A DNA stretch of 64,000 bases from Tetranychus cinnabarinus. Lineage: Eukaryota; Arthropoda; Arachnida; Trombidiformes; Tetranychidae. Location: the NCBI GenBank assembly GCA_022266195.1, contig WHVY01000010.1, positions 1,562,501 to 1,626,500 of the forward strand, written 5' to 3'. The stretch's first letter is position 1, and every line of letters starts with the position of its first letter. Both the position numbers and the translations under genes were made by a program. The notes under the pieces are model-generated. The model was not told the DNA's origin, did not search any database, and worked only from the letters and a program-made list of their open reading frames with translations. Positions 10,706-22,374 of the stretch are shown one piece after another.

Positions 10706-13395
10706 ATGACTTCTGAACGAAAAGTTCCTGTTCTTAGATCTGATTTTAACTTAATTGACAAGGAATTTGATTCAATTCGTGCAAGGTTTGAAGCTGAGAT
10801 GGCCAGAATGGAAGACGAGATGACTCGATTTCGATCTCAAATTCAAGAAAAGGAGCGAGACTTTTTTGGTGGATCACATTTAACCTCTCGGATAAGCTCA
10901 TCTAGTGAGGGAAGTAACCGTCGAAATGAGCTATCTTCATGGTTAGATGATTCTTCACTTGTCCATGACACTCCTGATGGTAAAATTGTTAGGTTAAGAT
11001 ACGATGTCTCAGAATATGCTCCAGAGGACATTGTTGTCAAAACAATTGATCGAAGACTAAAGGTAAGAACAACCATTTTCAATCTATTAATCAGCTGCTT
11101 TAGTCTCTTAATCTCAGTCAATCTAAATTAACCTCGATTCCTCTAAATTCATCCATTTTACGACTTGAATCTCGACTAACTAGAAAGTCAAAATAGTGTA
11201 TTTAGTTGATCATTTACAAAATAGCACTCAACATCAAACTGTTGCATTTCAACTCAGATTATTAGGAATTGAGTGGCTCTCAAATAAAATAACGAAATGA
11301 GTTTTTAGACAATTACATCTTCCTCTGTATTCACTCGAATATTGCCTACTAAATTAGTCACCAAATTACTTGGTATTAAATTCAACAATAGCCATAAAGC
11401 TCACTGTAAAATAGCCTTATGAATAGCTAAATGACCCTTAACTGATTCTCATAAAACTGACTGACAGAGCTTCAAATCCCAGTCGATGTAACCAATGATA
11501 TTAGTAAATGGTTTACGATAATGCTAGCTATCAACAATAATTTAGATAAATCTAACCACATTATGAAAATTGAACCGCGAAAGTAGATATTGACTATCTA
11601 AAATTTATATTTCAAGCTCAACTAATCAACCAACTCTAATATTTTCCAATCAATTGGTCTTAGTTTATTAGACTCTTGGCTAAATAAGGTTTCTTAATTC
11701 AATTGAAGGTTACTAATATTCAAAGTAAAAATGAGCAAAATAAGCCTTTACCCTGTAGCCAATGAACTTGCCTATTGACCTTGTTTTGACTTATTGAAAT
11801 GCTTGGTGTAATTTAATATGTTACATTCATTGAAAGTCAAATTAATCTCTGATTTAAATCTGTTGAAACAAATACAATATCCGTTGAAATGTCATGACTA
11901 GCAATGATTGTCTAGCTGGTGAAAAAAAACAACCACAAGACGCAAGATTTCCACTAACTATGAGGCTATTTTTAACCAATGTTAACCATGTTAATCAATA
12001 TTAATCCATACTTAGATGCTAGGGAAACCAAAAGAAAAATCAATATTTATTAAGGTCACCGGGTAATATTGAAAATACATGAAACAGAGTTTCAGTAGTT
12101 TATTGTAATGTCATATTTGATTGGTTATTTCTAGTTGATTGTCTGGTAAACATCAATCAACAATTTTTTTTCCGGTTTCCCCTTAAGTTTAATCAAAGAG
12201 GCAAATGAATGCTGAATATAACTTTCGATTAGCTCAATGATAAACTTGATTAGAAGCCAGATTTTTCATGGAATGTTTGAATCTCACTTTTTTACCCTCT
12301 TGTTTACCATTTTATCATGACTTAGGTTTTTTTTTCGTTGATTCATCACCATTCAATTTTCATTTCATTCCCATAAACCAGATCAACTAGATTACATTAA
12401 AATAAAAAACATATCATACACATCATCGTGTACTTGGTGTTTGACATTGTTTCATTGTAACTCAATCCCAGTCCAAAAAGATGAGCCAGCTCATTGTCTG
12501 AAGACATTAGAAAGATTTTCTTGATTCGTTCATAACATCATTTCAGCAAAAAGATAACCTTGTCTTCTCATGACATTTGACGATAATAGATGTTAGCCAA
12601 ATGATGAATAGTTTCATGACCAATCTCGCTATCAAAAACAGTTTGAAAAATGTACACTTCTTACATTTTGACATTCAAAAATGATCTGTTGACCATAATT
12701 TCAATAAACATTATTAATAGACATTATCAAAGTGGGCTCAACTCCAAGCGTTAATACATTAGCATTTCATTTCCATCATTGAAAATTATTCACAAACCAT
12801 CAGCTTTTTGCTCCTCTTTTTTATTTTATCCAGTGAACATTTAATTTCCAATGATTAGCCTTATAATGATTATTTATTTCCTAAAAAGGCAAAAGACTTA
12901 ACATTTGATTTTCAAGGTTTCAGTTAAGACCATGTTAAAATTAAACAGAAACTTCAACCTCCTCCAGATTGTTGTTAATTATCAACAACTGTGCAGTAAA
13001 AATGTGGGTGTTTGACTCAGAGAACCCTCGGAACCCAATTTGTAACTCTATGTATAGTCATCTCTATCAGACATGTTTAAGTTGATTAATTAATCATCTT
13101 GAGAATGGCAAATATTGCATTCTCAGAGTTTCCAATTTTCCTTTATTTCAACGAAAACTGACATTCATTTTTTTTCTTCTTTGCTCTTCATTTGCAGGTT
13201 CATGCCAAACACGAGGAAAAATCAGAGAATCGCCATGTACTCCGTGAATATAATCGTGAATTTTTGCTTCCCGAAGGTGTCAATCCAGAACAGATTCGAT
13301 CAACATTATCAACTGATGGTATTCTGACCATTGAAGCACCATTAGCAGCAATCGAAGGATCAAATGAAAGGCGAATCCCAATCGCTCATAAATGA
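10706..13395 (+). CDS. Small heat-shock protein (alpha-crystallin family)
   Basis: ATP-independent holdase chaperone. Exons are 10706-11062 and 13198-13395, joined in phase 0 (A-A-G, GTAAGA donor; TTTGCAG acceptor) to give 184 aa. The N-terminus is charged and helix-prone (F-D-S-I-R-A-R-F-E-A-E-M). The alpha-crystallin domain begins about residue 90 (R-L-R-Y-D-V-S-E-Y-A-P-E-D-I-V-V-K) and crosses the intron (R-R-L-K, V-H-A-K-H-E-E-K). It includes R-E-Y-N-R-E-F-L-L-P-E-G-V and D-G-I-L-T-I-E-A-P. The C-terminal I-P-I is the usual oligomerisation tail. It resembles the lethal(2)essential-for-life / HSP25-like group. Retaining the intron would cut the crystallin domain and add about 22 residues. 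Confidence 0.95.
11063..13197. other. Intron of the sHSP gene, 2.1 kb, no nested gene seen
   Basis: This is by far the longest coding-region intron among the well-resolved genes here, most of which have introns of 60-160 nt. The text is AT-rich with stop codons in all frames. I see no nested gene, tRNA or clear terminal inverted repeat. It could hold regulatory sequence. Confidence 0.6.
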
Positions 13396-14585
13396 TGAAC
13401 AATCACAATCGAGTCCAATACAAGCAACTTACCCACAAATACAAACAATTAGCTATTATCAGTTATTAGTTGGTCAGCTTATTATTAATTTTGGTCTTGT
13501 ATAAGCTACTAAATTAAGGTTTATTTTGTAATCTCCGTTTAACCAGAAAACAATTTGTTTTTAAACAAAATCATCAACAATTATCTTCTCATTTGTTTGT
13601 TGTTTTCAATTGGACTCTTTCTGATTGTCATTCATTAACTCTTTTCACTCAATTGTGCTAATCAACCAATTTGATTTACTCTTAATTGTTTTCTTGCCTA
13701 AACACACACAGCATCTATTGTTTGATTGCAATCCAAGTTTACCATTATTTCAATTTTAACTTTTATTTTTCATAATTATGCATATAACTCTTTCAATTGA
13801 TAATTGTGATGAGTAAATTTCGGATAATAAAAGTCTCAACTGATTATTCTTGAAATCGTATTTCATTTTGACATTTTTTCCTATTCTACTGTACATTTGA
13901 TCTATTACTTGATGGGAATACAACTGGATTGTTATTATAAACAACTTGTTATTGTTATTCCCAATCCAGAAACATCTTGAGCAAAATTTGCCATATTTGA
14001 GCAATTCGTAGCTTATTCATAGAATCTGGTTGATCATAATAATAAATTACTGTAAGCTACTATTAACTACATTAGTTGAACTGAAACAATCTGAAGAGAA
14101 TTGATTAATGTTAAAAAAATGAAACCGATGTAATTTATAATTTTTTATTGATTCATCAATAACAATAATAAGCCGCCGGAAAAGTATGAGTTACTTTTTT
14201 TATATCATTCACATATTTTATTAGCTGTATCTTAAGGCAGTGAAAGTCTTCCAAGTTTAACTTTCTTCCCAATTCAGAGTTAAGCTCAGATCATTGATAC
14301 TTTGGTAAATTCATAAAATACAATTTGATCATGATCCGTTGAAACAGATTCGTATTGAAATCCAGAATGGAGTATCAGGTATTTATGAGGCTCTGTAAGG
14401 CACAATCGAGAAAAAACAACCAAAAGGTATATTCAGGAGTTTTATTACAATATTGCGAGGTTAAAGTTGATTTCCATCATATTAAGTTTCCGAAAAATCG
14501 TCAATATATTCATAATAATTTGTATAATAAATTTTCTATGCGTGGCTCTTTCTTCCTTCAATCCGGTTTAGCGTAAAAAGTAACA
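13396..14585. other. Convergent 3' region between the sHSP gene and ILK
   Basis: Contains the 3' UTRs of two convergent genes. An AATAAAA lies near 13826 on the plus strand. Open frames at 13756-14004 (-) and 14355-14576 (+) lack recognisable composition or domains and are probably noncoding. Confidence 0.5.
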
Positions 14586-16179
14586 TCAGGCATGAATCAT
14601 TTTTTCAAGAATTGGTATTACTTGATCAAATGTTGGCCTTTTACCTGGCTCTTCATTCATACAAATTTTGGTTAATTTTCCCATGTGTGAGGATATTCCA
14701 GGAGGTATAGAAATACGTAAATCTTCCAAGGCAATTTTCATTCCACACTCCATTGGTGAGAGCTCAGCAAAAGGTACTTGTCGAGTTGCTAATTCCCACA
14801 AAAGAACAGCAAATGACCACATATCGGCAGCCTTTATATTGATTTCTGTAAGCTTTTTCTGTAATACTTCTGGAGCCATCCAAGCAGGATGATAATATTT
14901 GTTGCGTTCTTGGAATGAAAACTTAGTATCAGCCATGTTTATTCTAGCTGTAAGATCTTCATCAATCTGATTGAGAAAAAAAGATTATTATTATCGAAAT
15001 TCTTATAAATATCTTGTCCAACTAATACTTACATAGACATGTTTAGAGTTGAGAAAATAGCGCATTATCATTGGTTCTAATGAGTGTAGAAAAGCCATTC
15101 CTTTGGCGATATCAACAGCAAATCTTAAAGCTCGAGTTTGGTCTACAACAAGATTTGTCGGTTGATGAAGTACTTGGTAGAGACTTCCATAAGGCATGAA
15201 TTGATTGATTACAACCAAATTAGGCGGCGAATTGGTACAACCAATAACAGGTAAAACATTTGGATGTGAAAATATTCTGAGACGCGGGAACTCCTCTGAA
15301 AAATTTCTGGAAGCTCGACGAATTACATCTGCCGAAGGTTTCACACCAAGAGATAAAAATTTAGCAGCAATCTCATTGTTTTGCCAAATGCCTCGCCATG
15401 TTTCACCAGATTTGGTGATTGATATTTTCTCCTGTAAATGAAGATCTTCCAGTTTTATACCCATGTGACGAGAAAGTGTAGCATCTCGAGAGCGAGTTTT
15501 AGTTCCAAGCCAACCTTGTTCTTTGTAAGGCACTTTTTTGGACACATCTTGACCCATCTTTTCAGCTAACTCAAGTAAACTTGAAGCCATTTGTCCTTTA
15601 CTTTTATCTAATGGCGTTTCACCATACTTATTGATGATATTTACTCGGGCTCCAGCGTTGATTAGATCCTCGGCAATCTGCTGATATCCCCAGAAACAAG
15701 CATAATGTAAAGGAGTGTTCCCATGTTCATTGATTGAATTAACGTCTGCTTTATGACGAAGAAGATAATTAACAATCTCTCTGTGACCATGAGCCGCTGC
15801 TAAATGAAGACCAGTATCATCACCCATGTTGGTTGCATTGATTCGAGCTCCTCGATTGATTAACATCTCAACAATATGTCTTCTTCCAGATTTACAAGCC
15901 CAGTGAAGAGGGCTGAAACCATGATCATCACTAGATTTAGGTTCAAGAAAAATGTAAACAACATTATAGTACTATTGGGATGCTAGGAAAAGGTTAAGAA
16001 AAAGTTAAAAAATTAGGTCACCGTAGTTATTGATTTTTTAAACAATTAATTACAGGGGTAGGTTGAAGAAATTAATTTATATTCGCTTACCCTTGATTTA
16101 AATCATGAGTTGTATCGTCAAGCCAAACTCGGACCAAAACACCATTACCTTCACGGCACCAGTGAAATATATCTTCCAT
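14586..16179 (-). CDS. ILK: Integrin-linked (pseudo)kinase
   Basis: Focal-adhesion scaffold joining beta-integrin tails to PINCH and parvin. Minus-strand coding exons are 16179-16091, 15930-15033 and 14966-14586, all in frame, 455 aa, close to the about 450 aa usual for ILK. The start M-E-D-I-F-H-W-C-R-E-G-N is the ILK hallmark. Ankyrin repeats follow (G-F-S-P-L-H-W-A-C, D-T-G-L-H-L-A-A-A-H-G-H, G-N-T-P-L-H-Y-A-C). Next comes a kinase-like domain with A-A-K-F-L and, at the place of DFG, I-D-E-D-L-T-A-R-I, then W-M-A-P-E-V-L. The canonical HRD and DFG catalytic motifs are absent, as is known for ILK, so a structural role is expected. Presenilin lies upstream on the same strand. Confidence 0.97.
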
Positions 16180-16689
16180 GATGAATTACTGTTAAATTTA
16201 GAGATGAAATACGGTTTTAATTCAGAGAATGAAACAATTTAGAAATAAATTCAATGATGAGAATAATGACTAAAATTATAAACTAAAATCAACAGGAAAA
16301 TGGAGCTAAGATGTTAAAAAATCTTCTTTTACCATAAATAGCATCGGATGAAGGATGATAATGTTTACAGGGTTTAGAAAGTTTCTTTAGAGTAGGTGGA
16401 GAAAAAGTTGCGCGAGTTTAACCTAAAATCTTAATCATACTGAATTTTGTAAACTTCCTACACGAATATGTATTGACCAAAAAAGTTTATTATGAGCGTT
16501 GATCTCACCATTTGATGAATACAGTTGAAATGGAGGGATAGGATGATAAGAGGGAGAGAAAAAGAGTTTTGAATTTTATAAGCTTAAAAATGAGCTGATC
16601 ACATTATTGAAAACCATGGAAGATTTACAATGATAACATGTACTGACTTTGTGTTTGTAAATACAAAGTGGATTTATTTTAAATTTGGA
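16180..16689. other. ILK 5' region and presenilin 3' region
   Basis: About 510 bp between two same-strand genes. It must hold the ILK promoter and 5' UTR and the presenilin 3' UTR. No further gene is seen. Confidence 0.5.
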
Positions 16690-18298
16690 TTAAATAAAGA
16701 TCTGTTGTTCAGCAAGACGGTCACAAAATGGTGCCACTAACTGTGATGTTGTAAAATAAAAAGTTAACCCGAAAAATATTGATATTGGAAGAGCAGGCAA
16801 CGCTTTCTTGAAGAAGGCAAGAAGTAGAAGAGTTAAGCAAAGTCCAATTAGAATCGATACAAAACAGGCTAATGTGGTATTCCAATCGCCATATGATGAC
16901 GCTTTACCCACGAGAACACTGTAAAATATAAAATCACCTAAGCCTAATTTAACTCCCCTTTCTTCTTCTTCAAATTCATCAACTCCTGCTAAATCGGGTC
17001 TAAGATTGTCTTGTCCTCGGAACGAGATTGGTGGTATATCGGCTTCAGGTTGGGCTGGTTGGGTTGAAGAAGGCGATTGAGATGATGAAGATGCTTGTCC
17101 TTCTCTGATATTCTGGTCTTGTTGAGTTGGACGATTTTGATCGACTTCTTGATTAGTAAGAGCTGACTTTTCTCCACCGTCTGCCATTCCTGTGAAGTAG
17201 GTTACTGCTGAGGAGTAAATGAGAGAAGGGAAAATAGACTCATTTCGGCTTTGTGCAGTTTCAACCAGGATTCGAAGAGGACCTTTCGGGCATAAAACAG
17301 CAACTAAGTCCCAAACTGATATGACAGCAAGTATCACCCACACAGTCCATTCTGGAATGTATTTTATTAGAACTAAAGCCATAAGAGCTGAAACAACTAG
17401 CAGGTAAGCTTGTTGGACGATAAGTGGACCTTTCCAGTGTATGCAAATCATCCCTAAAATTCCAAAGTTCCAAATGAATATAGAGACACTGATATAATCT
17501 ACTGGAAGATTATATTTTTGTAAGACTACGGATAAATAGATGAACATAAATAGGAATAGAAGTAATGATGATGACAGCACCAACCATCCGTAGATAACTT
17601 TGTAGAATCGGTATGTATATAAAAGGATCAGGACAAAAGTCATGACAACGATTACAATGAGAAAAATGAATGCATTAGCGAATGAGTGCCAAACTCTAGT
17701 CGTGGTATCAGCTTTCTGGTCAGTAAATGGTGTATATAACAAATACTGATTGGTCTTGGTGTAGAATTGGAGAGATCCTATCGATGCAACTACAATTAGC
17801 ATACAAATCGAAACTGGTATAAATAATTTGATAACATGGCTAGCTCCGTATTTCAATTCTTCTTCTTCAATTGATCTTTGGGCGGAATTCATAGATCCAG
17901 GCGAGGATGAACCTTCAGCCTCATCGTGTTCACCGGCTGGTGCCTCGTTATTAACCAATCGTTGAGGGCTAACTCCAGATATTCCTTCATCGGCAACTTG
18001 ATTAACATTTCTATTGCTGCTACGCTTACGTTTAGGTTGACCTCCAGCAGGATCGGACATCAAAACAAGAAGATACAACGCGAAATTAGCTGTGATGAAC
18101 ATCATAGCAAACTCCTAGAAAGACATAGAATGAATTAAATTAATTATGTGTTCAAATTGTTCTTCAAGCTTATTTCAATTAAGGAATGAGTGACCCGCTA
18201 AAACAAAATTAAATACTATAATAAAATGAATAAAGAATAATAATTCAACTTACCGGAAGAAAGGAGTAATCATCATCAACTTGATTTATGTTAACCAT
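16690..18298 (-). CDS. Psn: Presenilin, catalytic subunit of gamma-secretase
   Basis: Intramembrane aspartyl protease that cleaves Notch, APP and other type I stubs. A short first exon, 18298-18254 (15 codons, GTAAGT donor), joins exon 18114-16690, giving 489 aa. Features include several hydrophobic segments, the catalytic aspartate in V-W-D-L-V-A-V-L (Asp about 284), the second in G-L-G-D-F-I-F-Y (Asp about 409) and the P-A-L motif at about 455-457. A long acidic, Ser/Gln-rich loop lies between TM6 and TM7. The C-terminus ends Q-I-F-I, like other presenilins. The large second exon is intronless. The N-terminus has an extra hydrophobic stretch before the usual acidic tail. An alternative start is the Met of M-S-D-P-A-G-G. 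ZDHHC17 is divergent upstream. Confidence 0.96.
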
Positions 18299-19267
18299 AT
18301 TGATTATTGATTCTTTATAATGCTAAGGGTAAAATTTGTCAACAGTCAACCAAAGTAGTACAATGATCATCAGGTGAACTAAAAGATACAGGTTGAAATC
18401 AACACTCAAATAACTGTTTTTGTTATTCAATAATCTTTGTTGATTATTGAAATTGAATAGAAAGGCGTTGTTGACAGCTTTTAAATCAGATGTTGTAAGG
18501 ATATTGGAGATTTGACAGAGGCGCCAATTGTGCTTCCTTTTAAAGATTTTTTTTGAATATTACTCACAACCTATGGAAAAAATATCCTTTTTCTTCATGA
18601 TTATCTGTTTCTTTTTGTAATTTTGCTTGAAATATTTATTCATAATTCGCAAGAATCTATGGAGATAAAAAATCCATTAAATTGACAGTGATTATATTGG
18701 TTTTATCCGTTTACATTAGATAAAGGTAAGCCTTAAGCTTCGTCTCTTTTACATTTACTGCACTGGCCAATTATCTAATTTTAAGGGTCAGCAATGCAAG
18801 AAAATTCTGAATCTCGTTATTTTTATGCAATATCTGCAGTACGAAACTGTAGGTCAGTCCATTAGTAAATTGTTGATAACTTACAGCTCTTTGGTTCTTC
18901 AGCTGTCTTTGACTCTATTTTGCATGGTTTTAGTCCAACCCGCCCATAAATTTTGGGATCCGAAATTACTGTTGCCAATGATTGAACTTCCACGCTCTTT
19001 GCTTTGTTATAATTATTTTTTTCTTTTCAACTCAATATTTTGTCCTTTATTTCAAGACATCCATCATTTAAATCATTAAATTCTGATTATTTTAACATCA
19101 ATGTTCAATAGATAAGTATCGATTCCTGGATCCGATCCCTCATCTGGCCATTCAGGTTTCACTTATTTCATCGCCTTCGCATCATCACTGAATCAATTTT
19201 TAATCGTATCTTGTTATGAGAAATAATCATATATGGTAATTCACATGATTATTTCTCTTCAAAGACA
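18299..19267 (+). promoter_or_regulatory. Divergent Psn/ZDHHC17 promoter, ZDHHC17 5' noncoding exon and intron
   Basis: A G-C patch, GAGGCGCCAATTGTG, at about 18518-18532 is followed about 200 bp on by AAAG then GTAAGCCT near 18725, a good splice donor. An acceptor-like run, TTATTTCTCTTCAAAG, ends just ahead of the ZDHHC17 ATG. I read this as a noncoding first exon and a 5' UTR intron. The same layout occurs upstream of CCNQ (22840-23050). A 14-bp inverted repeat (GAGAAATAATCAT and its complement) lies at about 19217-19256. Confidence 0.55.
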
Positions 19268-21574
19268 ATGGATGACACAGTTTCACCATCGTCAATGATT
19301 TTTGAAGCAACTCGCTATGGTGAATTGGATAAAGTGAAAGAATTGGTTGAACAAGGCTTTGATGTTAATGAAAGGGACAATGAAGATGTTACTCTCCTCC
19401 ATTGGGCTGCTATCAATAATCGAATCGAGATTGTCAAGTTTCTCATCATTAAAGGGGCGATCATTGATGCTATCGGTGGTGAAACTAAGTCCACGCCACT
19501 TCATTGGGCAACCAGTATGGGACATCTCAAAATGGTTGTGTTATTGATGAAAAATGGAGCTGATCCGACAATTATGAGTGCAGAGGGTTATAATTGTCTT
19601 CATCTCGCTGCTCAATTCGGTAAAACTGGTATTGTTGCCTACCTGCTTGCCAAAGGTGTCGACATCAATGTACCAGATGCATATTTTGGACGAACTGCAC
19701 TTATGTGGGCAGCCTTTCGAACCACTACGTGAGTATTTCCCGTGATATAGCATGATTTTATTCTCATAATCTAATTATTTTCTTCTTCTGTAGACAAGAT
19801 CCTGTTCGATTGCTAATAAACCTTGGAGCTAGTCTCAATTTATGTGATAACAAAGAGAATAATACTGCTCTGCACTTCGCAATTTACTCAAGAAACACCA
19901 ATGCTGTCTCCAATCTGCTTAATGCCGGAGCCAATGTTTTTATACAAAACGTACATGGTGATACTCCTCAAGAGATGGCTAGACGTTTGAATGTTACTTG
20001 GTTAGCTAAGAGAATTGAAGAGTCTGCAGAAGAAAAGAAACTGCCTTCCAAACCTTGGTATATAAGATTGTATAAAGATAAGGTAATAATTAATTTTGAT
20101 TGCTTCAAACTTTGCGTTCATATTTTACTTATACAATTTCGTCCTTTCTTTGCAGAAAATTTCAAACTACGCTTTAAGTAGTGTACCTTTTTTAGTTTAT
20201 TTTACTCTGGGAGCTGTTCTAAACTCAGAATTAACTTATTTTTGGAAATCTATAATCTGGTCTGTTATGGTTCTTGTCACATGTAAAATAAGTCATCATG
20301 ATGATGTTTGCCATTTTTGGCCCATTTCAATATATCTTGCTACAAAATTTTGGCTTTATGTTACTATTGTTTTTTGGTTAATATTTTGTAAGTAATCGTC
20401 AAGATATTTCAATCTTAATCAATCTATAAATTTTCTAATTTATTGTTTATTTATTTGCAGATATGCCTTCTTGGTTACTAATAACATGTTTGGGCTTCTC
20501 TACTTTACTAGTTTATAGCTTTTATAAAACATGGAAAAGTAATCCCGGTATTATATTAAGTAACCGAGAAGAAAAATTTCGAGTAAGTTTCGAGCAATGA
20601 ATAATAATTGGGAAATTTATTGAATTTTGGCAATTTTTTATTTACAGACAATCATTGAATTAGCCGAGAAAAGTGATTTCGACGCAGCTTGGTATTGCTA
20701 TACCTGTCTTGTAAGAAGACCTTTACGGTCCAAACATTGCACTTTTTGTAATGTTTGTGTGGCGAAATTTGATCATCATTGTCCATGGGTCAGAAATTGT
20801 GTCGGAGCTGATAATCATAAATATTTTGTGTGGTATTTAACCTCAGTAGTTGCTATGTGTTCCATATACATCTATACATCATTCCTCTGTAAGTAAATAC
20901 AATGTTCAATCAAAATCCAGTGTAAAGCTCACATTTATCAAAAAAAATCATCTGTTTTCTCTATGTTTAGTTTGGGAATCTAATATTGATCCAGATATTT
21001 CCGGATTTTCTTACGTCGGAGAAGCCCTCAGAACTAATGGCTGGGTAACTCTTGGCTTTTTTCTATCTGTCCTTCATTTCATCTGGGTTTCTAGTCTATT
21101 AGTTTGTCAATTGTATCAAGTAAGGCTATTTCATCTACTCTTTCAAATATCCATCTCTAAACAGAAATCTAACAAGTTATTTAAAACTTTTATTCCATTA
21201 GCTATGCATATTGGGAATGACCACCAATGAAAGAATGAAATGTCATAGGTATCATTATTTCATCAAAAGTCCACAAGGAGATCCAATCAGTCCTTTCCAG
21301 TAAGTCTTTTTAACCGCTGAGTCTCAAACTTTGAGACATCTTTTTAAACTAATAACTTATTGTTATTGTCCTAGTGCTACTGCCCTTTGCCTTCATTTTT
21401 CCCCGTTTTAATTTTTAATTTATTCATTTATTCATTTATCATTACAGTTATGGTATTCTTCGCAATCTATTTGAGTTCTGTGATTGGCATTGTATCAAAT
21501 CATTTCGTACACCAAAATATGACTGGAAAAGTATTTACGATCTTGACGACCTGAAAGAAATTAAATTGGTCTAA
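19268..21574 (+). CDS. ZDHHC17: Palmitoyltransferase ZDHHC17 (HIP14)
   Basis: Golgi/vesicle S-acyltransferase; the family palmitoylates SNAP25 and cysteine-string protein. Coding exons are 19268-19728, 19794-20082, 20156-20387, 20461-20582, 20648-20888, 20971-21119, 21202-21299 and 21448-21574. All are in frame, giving 572 aa. Ankyrin repeats fill the first 220 residues (V-T-L-L-H-W-A-A-I-N-N-R, S-T-P-L-H-W-A-T, T-A-L-M-W-A-A-F-R-T). Then come hydrophobic segments and the Cys-rich domain (W-Y-C-Y-T-C, R-S-K-H-C) with the catalytic D-H-H-C at 410-413. After the last hydrophobic segments follows L-G-M-T-T-N-E-R-M, typical of HIP14. All introns are 65-150 nt. A near-identical copy of exon 2 with flanking intron lies at 49721-50070. 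Confidence 0.96.
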
Positions 21575-22302
21575 TCGAGTCATCAATTATTTATACTATA
21601 CACTAAACTTAGAAATTTTTGAAACTCCAAAAATTTAAAGGTTCACATTACCTCCATTTTATTTACTTTACTCTAAACGTAATCATGAGTCCTGATGCAA
21701 GGAATAATGACGAGTAAAGTGTTAACCTAATCGTGCAACAAACCATTCTTATGAACTGAGAAAATTAAGGAAATTTGATCTCATTTTTTTCATTTATTAT
21801 TAAAATTATTTTTCATTGTTTTTTGCATCTCCATGTTATGGACAAAGTTTGTTGATTTTCGTATGATTAAACATCACTTAATATTAAAGCCAAATTCCAA
21901 CTGAATAATTTCACAAAGTAGAAAATAAATTGCCAGTTTTAAATATATAACATCTAAATATCAGATTAGCATCGTCAAGCAATACACATAAGCATATCGA
22001 TCATTAAACAGCACCCGAATCCAAATGGGTAATGTTATTGATTTTTAGCTGAATATTCTAAACAAGTAATATCATTCAATAGCATATATTAATTAAGAAT
22101 AGTGGAGATAAAATCGAGAAACTATAAAATCTCTCAACGATTGATACAAATCGTAAAAATTTATGAACTTCAGAATATTTTAACGATTAAAAGCAGCCAA
22201 TTTTACTTCCAAGAGTCACCAAAAAATGACATTACAAGGTACGAGCCATTAATTAGTTGAATTGATTAGCAAATGACGCGATGCAAAAACTCCAAAAATA
22301 TA
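21575..22302. other. ZDHHC17 3' UTR and intergenic DNA
   Basis: AT-rich. Candidate polyadenylation words occur (AATATTAAAG near 21880, AAATAAATT near 21924). No gene is seen. Confidence 0.45.
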
Positions 22303-22374
22303 CTCCGATACCGGGAATCGAACCCGGGCCTTCTGGGTGAAAGCCAGATATCCTAACCACTAGACTATATCGGA
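22303..22374 (-). tRNA. tRNA-Glu (anticodon TTC)
   Basis: The minus strand folds as a 72-nt cloverleaf. The acceptor stem TCCGATA pairs with TATCGGA. The D arm and A box read TAGTCTAGTGGTTAGG. The anticodon arm CTGGC-TTTCACC-CAG has anticodon TTC. The T arm and B box read GGGTTCGATTCCC. The discriminator base is G. There is no intron. A run of five T a few bases past the 3' end can act as the Pol III terminator. The body matches the arthropod tRNA-Glu pattern. Confidence 0.97.

Noticed and set aside
18825..19079. 84-codon plus-strand frame with a hydrophobic stretch
   Set aside because: Falls in the probable ZDHHC17 5' UTR intron; no conserved features.
19268..19732. Stand-alone small ankyrin protein
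   Set aside because: It is exon 1 of ZDHHC17; a GTGAGT donor and exact frame into the next exons show this.
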